Assembly: GCA_022704885.1 (NCBI GenBank)
Contig: JAKJFO010000147.1
Span: forward strand, 1 to 10,100
DNA: 10,100 nucleotides
From: Candidatus Rifleibacteriota bacterium
GTDB taxonomy: Bacteria > Riflebacteria > Ozemobacteria > Ozemobacterales > Ozemobacteraceae
Reading direction: 5' to 3'
This document shows positions 1 through 6,695 of this stretch, one piece after another. The notes under the pieces were generated by a model that searched no databases, had not been told where the DNA came from, and saw only the letters and a program-made list of their open reading frames with translations. Within the stretch, counting starts at the first letter, position 1. Each line of letters begins with the position of its first letter. The position numbers were made by a program, and so were the translations under genes.

Positions 1-2547
1 GATATTGTAGGGCGCAATGCCATGCAGTGTCTGCAGTAGACTGATTTCATAAGGATTGCGGGTGGGGGCGACGGTTACGCCGATATCGCCCTTGCGCAGC
101 GCGTCTTTGATTTCTTCAGACAGCTTGCTGTTCTCGTTGGCAATGCCAAGAGTGACTATATTCATGCGCTGCGGGCTGTTGTTGCCACGGTCGTTGAGGG
201 TCATCAGCGGAGTCGCCTGATTCATCAGACTTTCGACCAGACTCTTTTTGAAGCCCTTGCGCACTGAATCCTTCCAGTGAATGAAGTCTTCGATGCCGCC
301 AAACAGGCGCCGTTCGATGATATTGCGGCAGTATTTAACAATGTCCTTTTCGAGTGAGCTGCTTTCGGGGTTGGTGTATTTGTCCCAGTTCTCTTTCAGG
401 TTGATGTTTACCAGAAAGTCGCCTTCGATATCGTTGTTCGACAGGTCGCCGAGCAGATACTTGTAAAACGGCTCGATGTCGCGATCTTCAAAAATATAGG
501 TTCTGATAAAGTTCTGAACCTTCGAGTATGGCTTGATGCGGTCGAGGCACTGCTCATACTGGCGCTCGATCATGCCATCTTTCGAAATGCGGGTGAGCTT
601 GGCCGAAAAAACTTCGACCTGCTTCTTGATCGATTGACTCTGCACACTGAGAAATTTGAGATAGTCTTCGGCACAGCCGATACAGAACATTTCGTATTCC
701 ATGTCAACCGCTTCTTTGGCCTCTTTGAGCAGTTTATCGCGCTCGTCGTTGAGGTCGGTCATGCGCAGCACGGTGCCGAGTTCCATCAGCTTGCCGCCAA
801 GCCCGGCGAAACCGCTGAGCTTTTCCTTGAGGCGGTTGCTGATTTCACGATACTCGCGCTGTTCCTTGTCGAGTCTGACCTTGATTTCCTGAACTTTGCG
901 GCTGAGAACTTCACGCGGGTAGCGCTGCAGATATTTTTCGAAGGCAGCCAGGAAGTCGACAGCGATGTGGGCGCCAAGATCGGGATTGTTGATGATCTCG
1001 ATGACCTTTTCGAGCAGTTGCTCACCGGTTTTGATGGCAGCCTGTTCAAAATTCACCTTGACCTTCGCTCTGATTTCGTCTTTTTTGACGCGGTTCTGGT
1101 TCATTTCGTCGATCTGCCTCAGAATGAATGCCGAGGCCGATTCGCCATCGCGCTGCTTATTGGCAGTGCGCATGGTGTGGAACATCGGGTTGTCCCAGTA
1201 TTGTTTTCGATCGATGACTTCTTTGGTCATCAGAAACAATGCTTCAGGCGTCAGGTCGACCTTGCCGGGGTTGTTCTCGGCAAATTCCTGCACCATCGAA
1301 TCGATGAGAATGCGGTCGACCGAGAGGCGCAGCCAATAGGTCAGATCCATTGACAGCTTGTACGTGTAGAGATCTCTGATTACATCGAGCGGATAATAGA
1401 AGCTTTTAAACCCGGCAGAGCTGAAGCATTTGAGCTGTTTGCCCTCAAGGTCAGAGCTCGTCTGGCCAAGTATCTGCGATGCATTGTCGAGCATCGAATT
1501 CTGCGCCTGACGCATCTGTGTTGCCAGTTTGGTGAAAATGAACTCGGAAGCGATGGCATAATAAGTGGGAATGTCGTCCTGATTGCTGGTGCCGAGCAGG
1601 TAGCACTGGTCGAACGGGGTTTCTTCACATACGGCACCAAAAGTGGTTGCGTCATTGCTTTTGCCGACCGGGCCGTAGTTGACCATGAATTTGTTGCGGC
1701 GATCCTGGTTGATGATGTCTTTGGCACTGCGGCTTGGCGGAAAGTGTTCCTTGTTCATGAAATAGAAGGTTTCGACCAGCGAAGCGTAGCCGTTGCCTTC
1801 GAGGCGCCCGGTTGAGTTGACGTTAGGATCTATTGCAATCTGAGTAAACGCTTCGGGGGTAAGCATGATGCCGATGATGCTCGGCTTGCCGCGCCCGCCA
1901 GAAAGCTGGTAATAAGCCATTTTCATGAGATAGGCGATGTCGATGAACATGCCGGCGCCAGAACCACCGCAGAGTGAGCCGACGATGTAGAATTCGGGGG
2001 TGAGTATCTGGCCCTGCTTGTTGGTCAGCGGAACGATGATGTCGTCCTGGTTGACGTTGCTGCGGGCCATGATGCGGCTCATCTTGGTCTTGATCTGCTG
2101 AAAAATTTTCTGAACATCGACGAATACGCCAAAACGGCCGGTAAACCTGAACTGGTGTGCGCCCTGGCTGATCTGGCCGATATGGTTTTTCAGCTTCTGT
2201 GGAAACCATTCATAGAGATAGTTGTAGGTATCTGAGTCGAGATTACCGGTTATCTGACCGGCATTCTGAATGTTAATCTGATGATATTCGCTTTCGGTCA
2301 GCTTGGCAGCAGTCTTTGCCTCTTCTTCGGACTGGCTGGCATCGAAGATATCGGTGTCTATGCACATCAGGTCGATGAAATCGGGAAGCGCAGGTTCTTT
2401 GTCGCCGGCCTGTCTGAAGGCCTTCTTTATTTGCGGGCTGCTGAGAAAGGTTTCTTTAAAGTTTATCAGCGACTTTTTGCCTGTACCGCCAAGGCCAACG
2501 ATGAGAGCCGGGTTCAGCGCAATCCTGTTTTCATAGTTTGTACTCAT
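1..2547 (-). CDS. Tubulin-like (Tubulin_2-type) large protein, C-terminal end missing
   Basis: An uninterrupted minus-strand frame of 849 codons starts at ATG 2547-2545 and leaves the left edge without a stop. Two glycine-rich nucleotide-binding loops fit the tubulin/FtsZ superfamily. GLGGTGKKS (residues 18-26) follows the first beta strand and also resembles a P-loop. CGGSGAGM (193-200) matches the tubulin signature GGGTGSG. The order, the spacing of about 175 residues and the sequence around residues 239-262 (ending GNGYASLVETFYFM) resemble the Tubulin_2 family of large bacterial proteins, whose role is unknown. I see no NxDxxD T7 catalytic loop, so GTP-driven polymerisation is not assured. 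Residues about 540-650 are charged and helical, probably coiled coil. The rest is unrecognised. No signal peptide is visible, so it is probably cytoplasmic. The start is supported by GGGAG 12 nt upstream and a good promoter. Partners, if any, would lie beyond the left edge. Confidence 0.85.
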   Translation of the reverse strand, partial: MSTNYENRIALNPALIVGLGGTGKKSLINFKETFLSSPQIKKAFRQAGDKEPALPDFIDLMCIDTDIFDASQSEEEAKTAAKLTESEYHQINIQNAGQITGNLDSDTYNYLYEWFPQKLKNHIGQISQGAHQFRFTGRFGVFVDVQKIFQQIKTKMSRIMARSNVNQDDIIVPLTNKQGQILTPEFYIVGSLCGGSGAGMFIDIAYLMKMAYYQLSGGRGKPSIIGIMLTPEAFTQIAIDPNVNSTGRLEGNGYASLVETFYFMNKEHFPPSRSAKDIINQDRRNKFMVNYGPVGKSNDATTFGAVCEETPFDQCYLLGTSNQDDIPTYYAIASEFIFTKLATQMRQAQNSMLDNASQILGQTSSDLEGKQLKCFSSAGFKSFYYPLDVIRDLYTYKLSMDLTYWLRLSVDRILIDSMVQEFAENNPGKVDLTPEALFLMTKEVIDRKQYWDNPMFHTMRTANKQRDGESASAFILRQIDEMNQNRVKKDEIRAKVKVNFEQAAIKTGEQLLEKVIEIINNPDLGAHIAVDFLAAFEKYLQRYPREVLSRKVQEIKVRLDKEQREYREISNRLKEKLSGFAGLGGKLMELGTVLRMTDLNDERDKLLKEAKEAVDMEYEMFCIGCAEDYLKFLSVQSQSIKKQVEVFSAKLTRISKDGMIERQYEQCLDRIKPYSKVQNFIRTYIFEDRDIEPFYKYLLGDLSNNDIEGDFLVNINLKENWDKYTNPESSSLEKDIVKYCRNIIERRLFGGIEDFIHWKDSVRKGFKKSLVESLMNQATPLMTLNDRGNNSPQRMNIVTLGIANENSKLSEEIKDALRKGDIGVTVAPTRNPYEISLLQTLHGIAPYNI

Positions 2548-2584
2548 TTTTTAAAGACGCTCCCGTTTGGAGATAATTTGCCAA

Positions 2585-2614
2585 AGTATAGTCTCAGGCT
2601 GATTCCTCTGTCAA
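2585..2614 (-). promoter_or_regulatory. Promoter of the tubulin-like gene
   Basis: On the minus strand there is a perfect -35 TTGACA (2614-2609), an 18-bp spacer and a -10 TATACT (2590-2585). Predicted transcription start is near 2578, giving a leader of about 31 nt. The leader contains GGGAG (plus-strand 2560-2564). This could pair weakly with CTCC just upstream in the RNA (4-bp stem), partly masking the ribosome site; that part is speculative. Confidence 0.7.
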
Positions 2615-2645
2615 GAAAAGCAAAAATAAACGTTTTTGCCAAGGT

Positions 2646-2673
2646 TTTACCTTGAATCGGAATCTGTTATACT
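2646..2673 (+). promoter_or_regulatory. Extended -10 promoter of the HD-GYP/BMP operon
   Basis: A -35-like TTTACC (2646-2651, 4 of 6 matches) lies 16 bp before -10 TATACT (2668-2673). A TGn extension (TGT, 2665-2667) precedes the -10. The expected transcription start is near 2680, about 46 nt before the ATG. It is divergent from and does not overlap the tubulin-like gene promoter. Confidence 0.6.
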
Positions 2674-2725
2674 GACATGTCTGAAAAGTCGTAAAACTAA
2701 CTGGCATTGAATAAGGGAGAACCCG

Positions 2726-3670
2726 ATGAAACCCCTTGAACTCAGCTGCATTGCCGGAGTCTGGAACACATCTCTGGGCATTCTCAATGAAACCCTGCAG
2801 GGTATTGGCAGCGACCTGCAGCTCTGGTTCCCGTGGGGCGGCACCTGGCGTGGTCGCGATCTCGACGGCGGACTGCCGCCGACCGATTTTCCCGATGACC
2901 TGGCCGGGCCCGGCGTGAGCCGATTTGGCGGACGCTTCTGGAAGACGTTTTCGGTTAATGGCACCGGCTGGCTGATCAGCGTGCGGGCGCCCAATTCTGC
3001 AACACCTGAAATGGCAACCTGGGAACTGCCCGAAAAGGCAGCCGAATCGCTGAAGATGTTGTCGGATTTTGTCAGGCTCGAATGCCTGCTTGGTCTGACC
3101 ATGAAGATTCTCGAGAACCAGTCGCGTGAAAATATCGGCCACTGGGACAGAGTACGGCATCTCAGCGTAGCGATCGGCTGTGAACTTGGGTTGTCGCCCC
3201 GTGAAGTTGCTGATCTTGAGGTTGCCGCTCTGCTGCATGATATCGGCAAAGTTGGTCTGCCTGACGAACTGCTCGAACTCGCCGGCCCGCTCGACGAGGA
3301 AGACCGCAAAAAAGTCGAGGCGCATTCCCTGATCGGCTCAGCAATGATTCGCGAAATCCCAGGCATGGAAATGATAGCCGAGATCGTTCTCGGCCACCAT
3401 GAAGCGATCGATGGCTCAGGTTATCCGCGTGGGCTCAAACATGAAGAGATTCCGTTCGGTTCATTGATAATCGCAGTCGCCGATTCATTCGATGCGATGA
3501 CGCATTACCGGCCATATGCGACCGAACGCACCTATCTTGAAAGCTACAATGAAATGCGTGGCGAAAAAGGCAAATTTTCGCCCGAAGTTCTCGCCGCACT
3601 CGAAAGAGTACTGAAAAAACTGGGAATTCTTGACAGCAAGCCGCTTGTCGGCTCAAAAGAAGACTGGTAA
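2726..3670 (+). CDS. HD-GYP domain protein (probable cyclic-di-GMP phosphodiesterase)
   Basis: A 314-residue protein. The C-terminal half is a clear HD-GYP domain, a metal-dependent phosphohydrolase family that typically cleaves cyclic di-GMP. Visible motifs are HDIGKVGLPD (171-180, catalytic H171/D172 and K175), H200, HHEAIDGSGYP (224-234, holding the GYP triad) and ADSFDA (252-257). All are intact, so catalytic activity is plausible. The first 110 or so residues match no domain I know. They are rich in Trp, Gly and Pro (for example WFPWGGTW, 34-41) and may be a small sensory or protein-binding domain. There is no signal peptide, membrane segment or phosphoacceptor receiver domain. The start is set by AGGGAG at 2714-2719, 6 nt before ATG. 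The BMP gene starts 16 bp after the stop, so the two are probably co-transcribed. Confidence 0.92.
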   Translation: MKPLELSCIAGVWNTSLGILNETLQGIGSDLQLWFPWGGTWRGRDLDGGLPPTDFPDDLAGPGVSRFGGRFWKTFSVNGTGWLISVRAPNSATPEMATWELPEKAAESLKMLSDFVRLECLLGLTMKILENQSRENIGHWDRVRHLSVAIGCELGLSPREVADLEVAALLHDIGKVGLPDELLELAGPLDEEDRKKVEAHSLIGSAMIREIPGMEMIAEIVLGHHEAIDGSGYPRGLKHEEIPFGSLIIAVADSFDAMTHYRPYATERTYLESYNEMRGEKGKFSPEVLAALERVLKKLGILDSKPLVGSKEDW

Positions 3671-3677
3671 ATATTTT

Positions 3678-3682
3678 GGAGG
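3678..3682 (+). promoter_or_regulatory. Ribosome binding site fixing the BMP start
   Basis: GGAGG lies 4 nt before ATG 3687. It supports that start over the in-frame upstream ATG at 3630, which lies inside the HD-GYP gene and would put 19 unlikely residues in front of a normal signal peptide. Confidence 0.8.
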
Positions 3683-3686
3683 AAAA

Positions 3687-4649
3687 ATGAAGATCAGGAT
3701 CCTGTCATTGGTTGTTGCGGTGCTTTTGCTGGCGGTTGCTCCGGTATCTGCTGATACTATGCGGGTTGGCGTCGTGCTGTCGATCGGCGGACTTGGCGAC
3801 GAATCGTTCAACGACGCGGCCTATCAGGGAATCATGCAGCTGCGCAAAGAAGGTGACTGTATCGTAGAGGTCGTCGAGCCGGGCAGCATAAGTGGTATCG
3901 AGCCGGCATTGCGCTATTTCTGCGAAAGAGATATGGATATGGTCTGCGCTGTCGGAATTTTTGCCAATGACGCGGTTCGCCGCATTGCTGCCGCTTTTCC
4001 CGAGAGCCGTATCGTTCTTATTGACTCGGTCGTTACCATGCCCAACGTTCTGTCGATTCTCTTCGACGAAGAGCAGGGCTCATTTTATGCCGGTGCATTC
4101 GCCGCTCTGGCAAGCCGAAGCGGCGTCGTCGGGTTTCTCGGTGGTATGGAATCGCCGGTTATCGGCAGCTTTGAACGTGGTTTCAAAAACGGCGTCAAGT
4201 TCGTCAAGCCCGAGGCGACGGTTCTCTCGCACTATATCGGCAACACCCCGGAAGCTTTCGATATGCCGGAAAAGGCCTTCAATCTTGGTCTTGAAATGGC
4301 AAAGCAGGGCGCTGATCTTATTTATCACGCTTCTGGTCGCAGTGGCCTTGGTCTTATTCAGGCCTCACGTCGTGGCAACTTTCTGGTAATCGGTGTTGAT
4401 TCCGATCAGAGCCGCAGCGCACCCGGCAAAGTGCCGGCCAGCATGGTCAAGCGTATCGACAATGCTTTGATAAAAGCCGCTGAAATCATGCGAAAAGACG
4501 CTTTTGCCGGTGGCATCTGGACCATGAGTCTGCAGGACAGAGGTATCGAACTCGTTCATTCGCGCTTCAATCGCGATCTGCTGACTGCCGAAAGCCTTAC
4601 CAGGCTCAAAGAAATCGAAGATTTCCTCATGTACAAGACAATGAAATAA
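3687..4649 (+). CDS. BMP/PnrA-family periplasmic substrate-binding protein
   Basis: A 320-residue protein. It begins with a signal peptide: MKIR, a hydrophobic core to about residue 18, and likely cleavage after VSA (20-22). There is no lipobox cysteine, so it should be soluble in the periplasm. The mature part follows the BMP family (Pfam Bmp; PnrA, Med, BmpA), type I periplasmic-binding folds that often bind purine nucleosides for ABC uptake. Recognisable landmarks are GDESFNDAAYQG (37-48), SFYAGAFAAL (132-141), GFLGGMESPVIGSFERGF (149-166), GVDSDQ (236-241) and SMVKR (252-256). Length is normal for the family. No permease or ATPase gene is beside it, although family members are often in operons with them. 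It follows the HD-GYP gene by 16 bp. The ligand cannot be read from sequence alone; a role as a sensor input rather than an uptake component is possible. Confidence 0.9.
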   Translation: MKIRILSLVVAVLLLAVAPVSADTMRVGVVLSIGGLGDESFNDAAYQGIMQLRKEGDCIVEVVEPGSISGIEPALRYFCERDMDMVCAVGIFANDAVRRIAAAFPESRIVLIDSVVTMPNVLSILFDEEQGSFYAGAFAALASRSGVVGFLGGMESPVIGSFERGFKNGVKFVKPEATVLSHYIGNTPEAFDMPEKAFNLGLEMAKQGADLIYHASGRSGLGLIQASRRGNFLVIGVDSDQSRSAPGKVPASMVKRIDNALIKAAEIMRKDAFAGGIWTMSLQDRGIELVHSRFNRDLLTAESLTRLKEIEDFLMYKTMK

Positions 4650-4662
4650 ATTGGGGTACGAC

Positions 4663-4682
4663 CCTTGCGGCTTGTTGCAAGG
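4663..4682 (+). other. Small hairpin after the BMP gene
   Basis: CCTTGC (4663-4668) and GCAAGG (4677-4682) form a 6-bp stem with an 8-nt loop, 14 nt after the BMP stop. The following bases (ATTCTTATAAT) are not a clean T-run, so a terminator is only weakly supported. It overlaps the -35 region of the next promoter. Confidence 0.35.
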
Positions 4683-4693
4683 ATTCTTATAAT
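4665..4693 (+). promoter_or_regulatory. Promoter of the glycine-zipper protein gene
   Basis: A perfect -10 TATAAT (4688-4693) has a weak -35 TTGCGG (4665-4670, 3 of 6) at 17-bp spacing. The expected start is near 4700, about 40 nt before the coding region. This suggests the glycine-zipper gene can be expressed apart from the BMP gene. Confidence 0.5.
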
Positions 4694-4728
4694 CAAAGCA
4701 TAATTCGACTTCAACTGGTTTTGTTAGC

Positions 4729-4734
4729 AGGAGG
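4729..4734 (+). promoter_or_regulatory. Ribosome binding site selecting ATG 4743
   Basis: A full AGGAGG precedes a cluster of in-frame ATGs at 4737, 4743 and 4746. Spacing is 2, 8 and 11 nt respectively. The 8-nt spacing favours ATG 4743. Confidence 0.7.
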
Positions 4735-4742
4735 ACATGACT

Positions 4743-5513
4743 ATGATGACCATGACATACGATCAGCGGCAGAATGTATCGACCATGCTGCTTGTTTCGA
4801 TGCTCTTCTCTCTGTGGTTTGCCGTTGCTCCCATTGGGCCGGCGCATGCCTCTTTCCTTGGCAAGGTTAAGGATATCGGCAAGTCAATCTTCGTCAACGT
4901 CGGCGCAATCGCTGCCGGTCTTGGCGGCGGCGCTCTCGGGATGGCTCTCGGCGGAGGCCCTCTCGGCATGGCTGTTGGTGCCATCGGCGGCTATATAGTC
5001 GGCAAGAAGGTTCTGAACTGGACCACTTCCAGCGTTGCCAACTTCGCGACGGTCGCCGGCGCAATCGCAGGTGGCGCTCTCTGCATCGGTATGGGTTTTT
5101 CCATGCTGGCAGTCGGTGTCATCGGTGGTGGTCTGATTGCCCGCCTTGCTGTTACCGCTATTTCCAAGCTCTTCGGTAAAAAAGAAGTAATGCTCAAGCA
5201 GAGCGATATCGACCCGGCTGCTGCTGCCAAAGAGCAGGCAGAAGCCGCTGATTTCATGGCCAAAATGACCGGCACCTCGACGGTTCCGGTGGCAAGCCCG
5301 GCAAGTGGCAGCAAGACTACCAGTGCCGCCGCCGCACCCCAGATAACAACTCCCAAGGTTGTCGATTCGCAGACTGCATACAGCAACTATCTGGCAGCTT
5401 ACAAACAATACATGGATGCCACCCAGAAGGGTAACGCAGCTGCTGCCCAGAAGGCTTACTCTGAATACAAAAAGAACCTCGATCTCTACAACTCACTGAT
5501 CAAGGGCAAATAG
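4743..5513 (+). CDS. Secreted glycine-zipper protein of unknown function
   Basis: Predicted 256 residues from ATG 4743. ATG 4737 would add two residues but sits only 2 nt from the ribosome site. A signal peptide is visible: hydrophobic stretch at about 14-30 and likely cleavage after AHA (35-37). The next segment is two glycine-zipper hydrophobic blocks with many GxxxG spacings, at 54-87 and 105-135, separated by a polar linker. Such repeats pack helices closely in membranes and occur in pore-forming, spanning or OmpA-linked envelope proteins. The tail (from about 150) is Ala-, Lys- and Gln-rich with a low-complexity Ser/Thr/Ala/Pro linker (179-205). It ends in a helical segment with repeated Tyr and Lys (212-256), possibly a coiled coil. 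I do not recognise the family. It has its own promoter and is followed by a strong terminator, so it is probably monocistronic. An envelope location is inferred; function is unknown. Confidence 0.8.
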   Translation: MMTMTYDQRQNVSTMLLVSMLFSLWFAVAPIGPAHASFLGKVKDIGKSIFVNVGAIAAGLGGGALGMALGGGPLGMAVGAIGGYIVGKKVLNWTTSSVANFATVAGAIAGGALCIGMGFSMLAVGVIGGGLIARLAVTAISKLFGKKEVMLKQSDIDPAAAAKEQAEAADFMAKMTGTSTVPVASPASGSKTTSAAAAPQITTPKVVDSQTAYSNYLAAYKQYMDATQKGNAAAAQKAYSEYKKNLDLYNSLIKGK

Positions 5514-5544
5514 TAAGCACAAAATCAGCTTTTTCACTCAAACA

Positions 5545-5572
5545 AAAAACCGGCTCATACGAGCCGGTTTTT
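5545..5572. terminator. Bidirectional rho-independent terminator
   Basis: A perfect 12-bp inverted repeat (AAAAACCGGCTC, loop ATAC, GAGCCGGTTTTT) has its GC core flanked by A and T runs. It works as an intrinsic terminator on either strand. It lies between the convergent glycine-zipper gene (stop 5513) and TIM-barrel gene (stop at 5589) and should serve both. Confidence 0.92.
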
Positions 5573-5588
5573 CATTGCCTGTGCAAAA

Positions 5589-6374
5589 CTAGATGCCCCA
5601 GGTTTTGATGCGGGTTATCGACTTTATTACGTCGGGGCGAGTGAGCGCTTCAAGCGTCATTACTGGTTTGGCAGGCATATTTAGCTGCTTATACCAGGCT
5701 ATCAGCGGGGTATAATCTAGACAGCCGTCACCAATAGCGAGATGCTGGTCACCTGATTTGTCGTTGTCGTGAATATGGCAGACAAGGATGTGTTTGCCGA
5801 GGTGGTCGAGCCAGGTCTGCATGGGCATATTCGAAAAAAGATTGTAGTGACCGGTGTCGAAGCAGATGCCGGCACACTCTGAGTCGACAGTTTCGAGCAG
5901 CATGCCGAGGCGGTCGGGCGCGGTGTCATAGATGTTTTCGAAGGCGATCTGCAGGCCCAGTTCGCACGCTCTGCGGCAAAGTGACTTTAATGAACTGCCG
6001 GCCCTTTTGAGCCAGTTGATAAAATCGCCATCATCAGGCATGTCACCGTAGCCGGGATGCACCACTATGCGTTTCGAACCAAGTTTTTTCGCCACATCGA
6101 GGGTGTGCAGCAGGCGCTGATATGTCTGTTGTTGCTGACTTTCCCGGGCAGAGCCGATGTCCTGCTCCATGAAAGGGGCGTGCAGACTAGACAGAAAGCT
6201 GTGTTTGTCGATGAGCTGTTTGAGATTGTTGATAAAATCTTCGCTGATGTTATCGATGTCGCGGCTACTGAAATACAACTCGGGAAACATCTGGTAATCT
6301 GCCAGCAGAGCGAAAGCTTCGCCGGTCATGTGCTTGCTGGAAAGAGTTGCGTGTATCTGTGCCACTGGTCTCAT
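5589..6374 (-). CDS. Sugar phosphate isomerase/epimerase-like TIM-barrel protein
   Basis: A 261-residue protein of the xylose isomerase-like TIM-barrel superfamily (AP endonuclease 2 fold). Members include sugar isomerases, epimerases, inosose dehydratases and endonuclease IV. Barrel-strand motifs carrying likely metal ligands appear in order: LHAPF (H65), VVHPGY (H106), AFEN (E146), CFDTGH (D173, H176), CHIHDND (H200, H202, D203) and TLEA (E242). The set suits a single divalent metal site. Length is usual for the family. There is no signal peptide, so it is cytoplasmic. The substrate cannot be assigned, and a DNA repair role is less likely than sugar chemistry because the extra metal-ligand pattern of endonuclease IV is not evident. 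Its ATG overlaps the upstream zinc-ribbon gene's stop (ATGA, 6371-6374), with no good ribosome site of its own, so translation is probably coupled. Confidence 0.87.
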   Translation of the reverse strand: MRPVAQIHATLSSKHMTGEAFALLADYQMFPELYFSSRDIDNISEDFINNLKQLIDKHSFLSSLHAPFMEQDIGSARESQQQQTYQRLLHTLDVAKKLGSKRIVVHPGYGDMPDDGDFINWLKRAGSSLKSLCRRACELGLQIAFENIYDTAPDRLGMLLETVDSECAGICFDTGHYNLFSNMPMQTWLDHLGKHILVCHIHDNDKSGDQHLAIGDGCLDYTPLIAWYKQLNMPAKPVMTLEALTRPDVIKSITRIKTWGI

Positions 6375-6556
6375 GGCTTTTCAGGCTTGTCCAGAATGGT
6401 GGCTTCTTCGACCAGCATTACCGGTATGTCATCGCGGATCGGGTATGATCTTCGGCATTCACAGCAGTTCAGAACGTCTTTTTCTTCATCGTGAACTATC
6501 TTGCCGCGGCAGGCCGGGCAGGCAAGTATTTCGAGCAGTTCTTTTTTGATCGGCAT
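6371..6556 (-). CDS. Trm112-like small zinc-ribbon protein
   Basis: A 61-residue protein. LACPACRG (11-18) and CCECRRSYPIRDDIPVML (31-48) match the Trm112/YcaR-like family. Two CxxC pairs (C13/C16 and C31/C34) should bind one zinc, followed by the conserved YPI-x-D-x-IPVML segment. In eukaryotes and archaea Trm112 activates methyltransferases; bacterial members are widespread small proteins with poorly defined roles. The start is ATG 6556-6554, backed by GAGGGAG (plus-strand 6565-6571) 8 nt upstream. An upstream in-frame ATG at 6613 would add 19 atypical residues and fall beyond the promoter, so it is not used. It is first in a two-gene unit with the TIM-barrel gene. Confidence 0.9.
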   Translation of the reverse strand: MPIKKELLEILACPACRGKIVHDEEKDVLNCCECRRSYPIRDDIPVMLVEEATILDKPEKP

Positions 6557-6600
6557 CCAGCAAACTCCCTCGCAGAGACTGACTGCAATAACTGGCACCA

Positions 6601-6629
6601 AGTATATTGCCAAATCCGCAAAAATTCAA
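6601..6629 (-). promoter_or_regulatory. Promoter of the Trm112-like/TIM-barrel unit
   Basis: On the minus strand there is a -35 TTGAAT (6629-6624), a 17-bp spacer and a -10 TATACT (6606-6601). The expected transcription start is near 6594, giving a leader of about 38 nt to ATG 6556. Confidence 0.65.
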
Positions 6630-6647
6630 GACATGAATAACCGTCTG

Positions 6648-6676
6648 TCGACAATTGCCGGCGTGTCTGTTATATT
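6648..6676 (+). promoter_or_regulatory. Extended -10 promoter of the GT9/gmhB operon
   Basis: TCGACA (6648-6653, 5 of 6), a 17-bp spacer and TATATT (6671-6676, 5 of 6) with a TGn extension (6668-6670). The start near 6683 would leave a very short leader of about 13 nt that still includes the GGAGGG ribosome site (6687-6692). Confidence 0.65.
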
Positions 6677-6695
6677 TCCTGCAACTGGAGGGCTT

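Noticed and set aside
634..1353. Long open frame (239 codons) on the plus strand opposite the tubulin-like gene
   Set aside because: It is fully antisense to a continuous gene with clear motifs. It has no ribosome site or recognisable protein features and reflects codon bias on the opposite strand.
1..2547. Possible frameshift or pseudogene in the tubulin-like region, because no complete frame is closed within the window
   Set aside because: All 849 codons read through cleanly in one frame; only the stop lies beyond the left edge.
2594..3366. Two minus-strand open frames of about 240 codons opposite the HD-GYP gene
   Set aside because: They are antisense shadows; the plus-strand frame has the intact HD-GYP motifs. 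The first would also overlap the tubulin-like gene's promoter.
3630..3686. Upstream in-frame ATG for the BMP protein
   Set aside because: It lies inside the HD-GYP gene, lacks a good ribosome site and would place polar residues before a standard signal peptide.
4884..5408. Minus-strand frame of 174 codons opposite the glycine-zipper gene
   Set aside because: It is low-complexity and antisense, and has no promoter or ribosome site. The plus-strand frame has a signal peptide, strong ribosome site and terminator.
5545..5572. Inverted repeat as a possible mobile-element end or repeat element
   Set aside because: It is a single copy in the window and has the exact form of a symmetrical intrinsic terminator between convergent genes.
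6501..6695. N-terminal extension of the GT9 protein by 65 residues
   Set aside because: It overlaps the divergent Trm112-like gene and both promoters. The family begins at the conserved RLRGLGDIVH segment near ATG 6696.
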